A DNA stretch of 64,000 bases from Myxococcales bacterium (GTDB lineage: Bacteria; Myxococcota_A; Polyangia; Polyangiales; Polyangiaceae), in NCBI GenBank assembly GCA_025359105.1, contig JANYHK010000026.1, positions 1-64,000 on the forward strand, in the 5' to 3' direction. Each line of letters begins with the position of its first letter. The first letter of the stretch is position 1. Shown here piece after piece: positions 58,798 through 64,000 of the stretch. The translations under genes were made by a program, and so were the position numbers. The notes under the pieces are model-generated. The model was not told where the DNA came from. It was given only the letters and a program-made list of their open reading frames with translations, and did not search any database.

Positions 58798-59829
58798 ATG
58801 AGCGCGACGGCCTCGATTGCGTCGCGAAACGTGAGGGACACGCTCACGATCGCGGTAGGGCACACGGGGGACCACGCGGCCGTGGTGGTCGCCGACGAAC
58901 GAACGGAGCTCTCGCGCATTCTCCTGCGCGCCTACCGCGAATGCCTTCCGGGAGCGCGGTTCATCGCATTCGACGACGCGGCGACGGAGGCGGTGACGGC
59001 GGCCTTCGCGGAGCTTCGTGAGAATGACCTCGTCGTCTTGATTCAGTCGACGGTGTTCCGGATCCCCGAGGTCCGGATCCGTGTGGAGCTCTTCCGGCGC
59101 GGTATCAAGGTGATCGAGCACTCCAACCTGGAGCGCATCGGATCGGACGAGAACGAGCACTACGTCGCCGCGCTCGCCTACGATCCGGCGTATTACAGGG
59201 GAGTCGGCCACGCCTTGAAGGCGCGCATGGACGCCGCGCGCTCGGCCCGCATCGAGAGCGACGGGGAGACGCTCCACTTCGACTCCGCGCTCGAGCCGGC
59301 AAAGCTCAACGTGGGCGACTATTCTGGGCTGAAGAACGTCGGCGGCCAGTTTCCCATCGGAGAGGTGTTCACCGAGGCGCGGGACGTCGAGAGCGTGAAC
59401 GGGCGCGTGAAGATCTACGGCTTCGCCGACACGTCGTTTCGACTCAACGTACCGGATGCACCGATCACGATGGTGGTCGAGCGAGGGCGCGTCGTCGATG
59501 CCCTGCGCTCCACGACCGAATTCGACCGGGTTCTCGGCCTCATCCAGGCCGATGAAGGCCAGGTCTGGATTCGTGAGCTCGGCTTCGGCATGAACCGGGC
59601 GTTCTCGCGAGACCGGCGCGTCGCCGACGTCGGGGCGTTCGAACGCGTCTGCGGGGTCCACCTGTCACTCGGCGCGCGCCACGGCGTCTACAAGAAGCCG
59701 AACTTCAATCATCGCGAGGTCCGCTACCACGTGGATTCGTTCGTGGTGACAGATCGGGTTCTGCTCGATGACGACGTCGTCTACGCCGATGGCGCGTGGG
59801 CTCCGGGCGCGGATCCGTCGGCTTTCTGA
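58798..59829 (+). CDS. M29-type (thermophilic) leucyl aminopeptidase
   Basis: 343 residues, cytoplasmic. The metal-binding signature of the M29 family is visible: VGGQFPIGEVFTEARDVE (first Glu), RELGFGMNRAFSRDRRV, GVHLSLGARHGVYKKPNF with the His ligand and catalytic Tyr, followed by VRYHVDSFV. The enzyme removes N-terminal residues from peptides using a co-catalytic metal pair. The N-terminal 90 residues are the alpha/beta domain usual for this family. Preceded by the GGCA tract; stop 26 bp before the convergent FGE-like gene. Confidence 0.88.
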   Translation: MSATASIASRNVRDTLTIAVGHTGDHAAVVVADERTELSRILLRAYRECLPGARFIAFDDAATEAVTAAFAELRENDLVVLIQSTVFRIPEVRIRVELFRRGIKVIEHSNLERIGSDENEHYVAALAYDPAYYRGVGHALKARMDAARSARIESDGETLHFDSALEPAKLNVGDYSGLKNVGGQFPIGEVFTEARDVESVNGRVKIYGFADTSFRLNVPDAPITMVVERGRVVDALRSTTEFDRVLGLIQADEGQVWIRELGFGMNRAFSRDRRVADVGAFERVCGVHLSLGARHGVYKKPNFNHREVRYHVDSFVVTDRVLLDDDVVYADGAWAPGADPSAF

Positions 59830-59854
59830 CTCCGCCCGCCGTCGCGGTCCTCCG

Positions 59855-60772
59855 TCACGGCGGCGCGTCCTTGGCGCAGCGGAAGCCGTTGTTGTTGAAC
59901 GTCGCGTCGGGATCGCCCTTGCCGCGGTAGTGGAGCCCGTTGCCCTCGCAGGTACATGCGCCGCACCACCACGAACCGCCGCGGAGCACGCGCTTGGCGT
60001 TCTTCGTGTCGGCGTCGACCGGCTGGGCGCGGCCCGACGATGCGCGGGCGTAGGCGTCGGCGGCGTAGACGTCGCTCGTCCACTGCCACACGTTGCCGAC
60101 CGGATCGAAGAGCCCCCACGCGTTCGGCGCGAACGCGCGCACCGGCGAGACGTAGACGTGGCCGTCCTCCCGCAGGTTCTGACGATGCGACGTGCCTTGC
60201 CAGAAGTTGAGCGCGAGCTTGCCGGCCCGCTCCGGCGCCTCGCCCCAGGGGTACCGCGTCCCTGCGGCGCCGGCGCGCATCGCGTACTCCCACTCCGCCT
60301 CGGTCGGCAGGCGCTTGCCGGCGTGCGCGCAGAAGGCGACGGCGTCCTGCCAGCTGACCATCACGACGGGCGCGTCGTCGCGAAGGAAAGCGACGGTGTC
60401 CGCCGTTTCGCGGATGAACGGGCGACGCCACGATCCACGCGGTACGCGTTGCCACTCCCAGTCCCCCATCCCTTCCTCGGACGCGACGCCGTAGCCGAGG
60501 TGTTCGGCGGTCGTGACGTAGCCCGTCGCCGCGACGAAGCGCGCGAACGCGGCGCGCGTCACCAGCGTGGAGTCCATCCGAAAGGCCGAAACGCGCACGA
60601 CATGGGGCGGCGACTCGTCGGCGCGCGGCCCGTGCGCATGGCCCTGTATGAACGAGCCGGCCGGGATCTCGGCCATATCGGCCGCGTCGGCGACGGGAGG
60701 CGGCGACGCCGGGAGCGCGCGCGTGCAGGACACCAGAAGGAGGGGCCACGCGAGCGCGCGCAGCCGGGCCAC
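59855..60772 (-). CDS. FGE-like (sulfatase-modifying) lipoprotein with a catalytic-type Cys pair
   Basis: 305 residues from GTG 60772 (an in-frame GTG at 60781 is possible). Lipobox LLVSC (Cys about 16), short linker, then the FGE fold: IPAGSFIQG, DSTLVTRAAFARFV, VSWQDAVAFCAHAGKRLPTE, YPWGEAPE, GLFDPVGNVWQWTSD. The active-site region is RVLRGGSWWCGACTC with cysteines exactly five residues apart, then NGFRC. True FGE uses two cysteines at this spacing to bind copper and oxidise a sulfatase Cys. It thus looks catalytically competent, although the export signal is unusual. No sulfatase gene is near. Confidence 0.85.
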   Translation of the reverse strand: MARLRALAWPLLLVSCTRALPASPPPVADAADMAEIPAGSFIQGHAHGPRADESPPHVVRVSAFRMDSTLVTRAAFARFVAATGYVTTAEHLGYGVASEEGMGDWEWQRVPRGSWRRPFIRETADTVAFLRDDAPVVMVSWQDAVAFCAHAGKRLPTEAEWEYAMRAGAAGTRYPWGEAPERAGKLALNFWQGTSHRQNLREDGHVYVSPVRAFAPNAWGLFDPVGNVWQWTSDVYAADAYARASSGRAQPVDADTKNAKRVLRGGSWWCGACTCEGNGLHYRGKGDPDATFNNNGFRCAKDAPP

Positions 60773-60773
60773 G

Positions 60774-61538
60774 TCACTCACCGCCCGTCGGCGCGCTGCC
60801 CATGATGCACATCGTGAGAAACGACGGAGAGCAGCCGCTCCCCATCTTCTTCTTGCAGCCCTCGCGGCACTTCTCTTCGTCGGTGCCTTGCCGACAGGCA
60901 TCGGAGCACTCGGTGTAGACCGGGCATGCTTTGGCGCAGCTGCTCTTGCGCCACGCCTCTCCCAGCTTCTTCCGGCACGCCGTGTACTCGCCCGCGCAGG
61001 TGCCGGTCGTGCAGCGATCCTTGGCGACGAGGCACGCCTGGCGACACTCGCCACACGAGTCGCCGCACGCCGCGCGGCACGCGTCGTCTCCGCACTTCTT
61101 CTTGCATCCCTCGCAGCCGCTCACGCATGCCGCCGCGCAGCCGTCGCACCCCTTCTTGCACTTGGGCTTGCACGTCGACTGATCGGTCTCGAAGCACGGG
61201 TCGTACGCGCACGACTGCTCGAAGCCGAGCGCGCACGACAGGACGTTGGGCTCGTCGGGCTTGCCCTCCGGCGGCGCGTACTTGCAGTCCTTGGCCAGGG
61301 CGCGCGTGACCGGCGCGTCGGTCCAGGCTTTGGCGTCGTCGGGACTGTCGCTCGGGGGCGGAGTACGAGGCGCGGCCGCGGCAGGCGGCGACGACGCACC
61401 TGCCGCCACGACGCTCGTGGCGGCAGGTGCGGCCGCCGAGGCGTTGGGCTCCGGCACGGCGAGGGGGCGCGGATCGTTCCTCGTGCAAGCGAGCGCCGCG
61501 AGCGCGGCGAGGCCAACGAGCGAGAGTCGTACGGTCAT
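60774..61538 (-). CDS. Cys-rich lipoprotein coupled to the FGE-like gene
   Basis: 254 residues from ATG 61538. Lipobox LAALAC (Cys about 18), an Ala/Pro/Ser linker to about 70, then about 24 cysteines spaced two to four residues apart (KPKCKKGCDGCAAACVSG, EGCKKKCGDDACRAACGD, CGECRQACLVAKDRC). These could be many disulphides or a metal-binding surface. The stop TGA lies between the two candidate GTG starts of the FGE-like gene, so the pair forms an operon; the lipoprotein could even be a substrate of the downstream enzyme, but that is speculation. Confidence 0.78.
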   Translation of the reverse strand: MTVRLSLVGLAALAALACTRNDPRPLAVPEPNASAAAPAATSVVAAGASSPPAAAAPRTPPPSDSPDDAKAWTDAPVTRALAKDCKYAPPEGKPDEPNVLSCALGFEQSCAYDPCFETDQSTCKPKCKKGCDGCAAACVSGCEGCKKKCGDDACRAACGDSCGECRQACLVAKDRCTTGTCAGEYTACRKKLGEAWRKSSCAKACPVYTECSDACRQGTDEEKCREGCKKKMGSGCSPSFLTMCIMGSAPTGGE

Positions 61539-61696
61539 TTCGTATTCATGGAAGCGCACTCCGCTCGGCGCGTCACGCGTCGGCGGCGGGTGGGCGCACG
61601 TCCGTTGGCGCATTTCTCCCGGTTGCGAAACCCGGGAGGGGGCCCCGGTGTGCCCGGACCGCGACCCAAGCGCCATACCCGTCGACGTGGGCGGCC

Positions 61697-63091
61697 TTAC
61701 CGCGGCGCTGTCGACGTCCGGGCTGCGACCGTTTCAGCCAGCGCTACGTCGCGAGCCGCTGGGCCGCTCATCGACGGCGGCGCTTTGCTCGTCCTGTCAG
61801 CGAGGGCGCGGCGCGCGAGCGTCACGACGTCCTTGACGTTCACTGGCTTGAGTAGAAACCCATCGGCCCCCATCGCCGACAGTCGCTTCCACTCCGCCGA
61901 TCCGCCGGCGCCGCTGATCACGATGATGGGAACGGCGTCGCCGTTGTCGCGCGCGCGGAGAAGACCGGTGAGCTGCATCCCGTCGAGGTTCGGCATCTGC
62001 AGGTCGATGATGGCGAGCGAAGGCCGGCGCTCGTCGAAGGAGGCCAGCGCGGCCGCGCCGTCCTCGGCGCACTCGATCTGGGCGCCCGGAAACTGGTGAG
62101 ACAACGTGATCGTCAAGAGCGTGCGGAAGTCCGCGTCGTCGTCGGCCAGCAGGATGCGCACCGGCTCCCTCGTGTCGTGTCGGGCGGCGGCGAGGGCGCG
62201 ACGAAAGGTCTCGGCGCTCGGCGTCCGGAGCGCGGGATCCTTCACGAGCGCATGCAGCACCACCTCGTCGAACGCGGTGCCGAGCTCGGGCCGCCGGTCG
62301 CTGACCCGCGGGGGCTCGTCGACGACGTGGGCGACCATCCCCCCGAAGGGCCCCTCGCCGCCGAACGGTGGGGCCCCTGTCAGGAGCTCGAACGCCAGGC
62401 ACCCGAGCGAGTAGACGTCCGCGCGCGGCACAAGATCGGGATCGACCTCGGACTGCATCACCATTTCGGGCGCCATGTATTGCGGCGTCCCGACGATGTC
62501 CCCCCTGTTGGCGTTGCCGCCGGCCGCGCGACGCAGGATGTCGGAGACGCCCATGTCGGCGACGCGAACGTGGAGCGCGGCATCGAGCAGGAGATTGCTC
62601 GGCTTGAGGTCGCGATGCACCGTGTCGGCCGCGTGCAGCGCAGCGACGCCTTGGCACGTCTCGTCGAGGATGTTGAGCGCCGTCTCGAGATCCGGAGGAA
62701 CCCCGGGCGGGCGCGCCGCGAGCCACCCTTCGACGGTGGTGCCACGCACGAGCTCCGAGACGAAATACGGTGACCCGTCGAACTCGCCGAACGCATAGAT
62801 CTGCAAAACGTTCGGGTGCTGAATGCGCGCCATCGCGCGTGCCTCGGTAAGGAAGCGCTTACGCAGGTCGGGCTCGTCGACGAGATCGCGACGAATGAGC
62901 TTGATCGCGACGTCGCGGTCCAGAACCTCGTCGTGGGCGAGCATGACGATGCCCATGCCGCCGCAGCCGAGGGGGCCGAGGATGCGGTAGACGCCATCAA
63001 TCGTAGCTCCGGCCTGCAGCACGGACGACTTGAGCACGCTCGTCATGTGAACCGTCCGATGCTCCGCGCCCAAGGAAGTTGCTGGGTCCAT
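61697..63091 (-). CDS. Ser/Thr protein kinase fused to a C-terminal receiver domain
   Basis: 464 residues from ATG 63091 (GAGG about ten bases upstream); ATG 63046 is the alternative. Kinase about 30-290: GPLGCGGMGIV, VAIKLIRRD, HRDLKPSNLLL, a divergent VADMGVSD in place of DFG, GTPQYMAPEM. Receiver about 310-430: LLADDDADFR, phospho-acceptor in AIIDLQMPNLDG, Lys in LLKPVNV. No membrane helix and no DNA-binding domain. Kinase activity may be switched by phosphorylation of the receiver from a histidine kinase. The DFG-to-DMG change is tolerated in some active kinases. Confidence 0.92.
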   Translation of the reverse strand: MDPATSLGAEHRTVHMTSVLKSSVLQAGATIDGVYRILGPLGCGGMGIVMLAHDEVLDRDVAIKLIRRDLVDEPDLRKRFLTEARAMARIQHPNVLQIYAFGEFDGSPYFVSELVRGTTVEGWLAARPPGVPPDLETALNILDETCQGVAALHAADTVHRDLKPSNLLLDAALHVRVADMGVSDILRRAAGGNANRGDIVGTPQYMAPEMVMQSEVDPDLVPRADVYSLGCLAFELLTGAPPFGGEGPFGGMVAHVVDEPPRVSDRRPELGTAFDEVVLHALVKDPALRTPSAETFRRALAAARHDTREPVRILLADDDADFRTLLTITLSHQFPGAQIECAEDGAAALASFDERRPSLAIIDLQMPNLDGMQLTGLLRARDNGDAVPIIVISGAGGSAEWKRLSAMGADGFLLKPVNVKDVVTLARRALADRTSKAPPSMSGPAARDVALAETVAARTSTAPR

Positions 63092-63361
63092 ACCTTCACC
63101 ACCTCGCCTCGAACGAACTTCGTGCCCCTTCCTGCACGCACCCTGCCAGTCGAGGAAACGAGCCCCAGCCACGCGCGCGCGGCTCTGGTGCCGCTCAGCA
63201 AGTGACGAGCGACGGAGCCTCGAGGGTCTTTCGAGCCACCATTTCCGCCACACGTTGCACTTCCGCCTCGATCCTGGACCGAGCCGTTCGGGCGGTCCAG
63301 AAGGAGGAGCGACGGCAACCGTCCGTCCCGAAGGGCGGTTGCATACAGCGCTCGCAGCCCG
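63092..63361. other. Intergenic stretch, nothing recognised
   Basis: No gene, repeat or clear promoter motif found between the receiver-kinase gene and the membrane protein gene. Both are on the minus strand, so the promoter of the kinase should lie here. Confidence 0.5.
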
Positions 63362-64000
63362 CTAAGTGCCCGACGAGAGCTTGATGAGCCCGCGGACCAA
63401 CCTGACGAAACCGACCGCGATGGCACCCGTGGCGACGAGGTACCGCCCGCCGCCCGAAGAGCTCGAGGCGGCCGAGTAGGAGGCCAGCGTGATGGCGAGC
63501 CCGAGCACGAGCATCACGGCGCCGACGGCGAGATCACGCGACGCCGAGGCGGCGGGGGTCGGGGCATCCGCCGAGGCGCTGCTGTGGCCGGCCGCCGCCA
63601 CCTGGCGGAGCGCGAGGAGGACAATGACCTGCGTGGCGACGAAGACTGCGCTGCGCAGCACCGTGAAACCGATGCCCAGCGCAGTGAACCCCAGGAGCGG
63701 ATGAATCAGCTCGCGTGGCAAGAGCTGGACGGCCAGCAAGAGCGCGAGCCTCAGCGCCAGGAGGGCGAAGTACGCCGGCGTGCGCGACGCTGCGTTCGGC
63801 AGCGCGCGTGCGAGCGCCAGCCACAGCGCGGCCTCCGCACCGACGCTGACGAGGCTTGTCGCGACGCCCACGATCGAGAAGAGCTCCGTCGGCAGCGGGA
63901 GGCGGCCGTCCGAGAGCTGAACCGCGAGGCCCAGAAGGTCGAGGCCGAGGAAGACCGCCGTCAGCGCGACCGCGATCCGCGCGGGGCCCGCCGCGGATGT
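63362..64000 (-). CDS. Multi-spanning membrane protein, N-terminus beyond the window
   Basis: The frame is open from the right edge to a stop at 63362, about 212 residues. It contains about five hydrophobic segments (IAVALTAVFLGLDLLGLAVQ, ALLALRLALLLAVQLLP, FTVLRSAVFVATQVIVLLAL, LAVGAVMLVLGLAITLAS, YLVATGAIAVGFVRLVRGLI), with an Ala/Ser/Pro-rich loop before the fourth. Small residues are abundant. No motif recognised. GTG 63871 would be an internal start but the frame continues upstream with further membrane sequence. Confidence 0.65.
   Translation of the reverse strand, partial: TSAAGPARIAVALTAVFLGLDLLGLAVQLSDGRLPLPTELFSIVGVATSLVSVGAEAALWLALARALPNAASRTPAYFALLALRLALLLAVQLLPRELIHPLLGFTALGIGFTVLRSAVFVATQVIVLLALRQVAAAGHSSASADAPTPAASASRDLAVGAVMLVLGLAITLASYSAASSSSGGGRYLVATGAIAVGFVRLVRGLIKLSSGT

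Overview
The window is very GC-rich DNA with densely packed genes, strong third-position GC, many lipoproteins with Ala/Asp/Gly/Ser-rich linkers after the lipobox, several Ser/Thr protein kinases, hybrid histidine kinases, an NtrC-type activator, and an ECF sigma/FecR pair. This mix points to a large-genome myxobacterium (Myxococcota, probably Polyangia). No rRNA, tRNA or CRISPR array was seen. All calls come from reading the sequence; no database search was run.

Layout. 0-2.7 kb: an IS66-type element (TnpC running off the left edge plus the tail of TnpB), broken next to a three-gene cassette (DUF5372-like protein, HTH protein, small overlapping protein). 2.7-5.9 kb: two envelope lipoproteins, then a gene graveyard with histidine kinase, receiver, antitoxin and IS1182-type transposase scraps. 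5.9-9.8 kb: a 1284-residue Ser/Thr kinase with cyclase-like, AAA ATPase and TPR-like regions. 9.8-24.8 kb: a stress and signalling island holding a hemerythrin-like protein, KGG protein, DUF6184 lipoprotein, histidine kinases, response regulators, a second Ser/Thr kinase, an NtrC-family sigma-54 activator, a universal stress protein and Dps. Many of these genes have a sigma-54-like -24/-12 element just upstream. A 15-bp palindrome lies about 130-155 bp upstream of three of these promoters. I propose a local sigma-54 regulon run by the island's own activator; this is the most interesting system in the window.

25-39.5 kb: mostly secreted or envelope proteins: a beta-helix/F5-8C lipoprotein, a SUKH scrap overlapping a DUF695-like gene, a heme-motif beta-propeller, a copper type II monooxygenase-like protein, a four-gene ECF sigma/anti-sigma operon with two envelope proteins, a three-gene operon of Cys-rich lipoproteins plus a Tat-type Rieske protein, and a soluble histidine kinase. 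39.6-44.4 kb: a tandem ArsA-like ATPase pair, a decayed phytochelatin-synthase-like gene, an ATP-grasp ligase and an FGE-fold lipoprotein. 44.5-47.3 kb: an octaheme HAO-like cytochrome operon with a membrane protein and a class II aldolase. 47.7-50.9 kb: an ArsR-rhodanese regulator overlapping an MFS exporter, then a cysteine synthase.

51-64 kb: a monoheme lipoprotein and a GNAT gene converge on a pair of long palindromic elements arranged head to head. Then come a UbiA prenyltransferase, a fatty acid desaturase whose start sits in a perfect hairpin, an MFS transporter, a YIP1-like protein, an M29 aminopeptidase, an FGE-like lipoprotein that keeps the catalytic cysteine pair, a Cys-rich lipoprotein, a Ser/Thr kinase fused to a receiver domain, and a membrane protein running off the right edge. 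Decayed genes are frequent and mostly involve signalling or mobile-element genes, suggesting ongoing duplication and loss.
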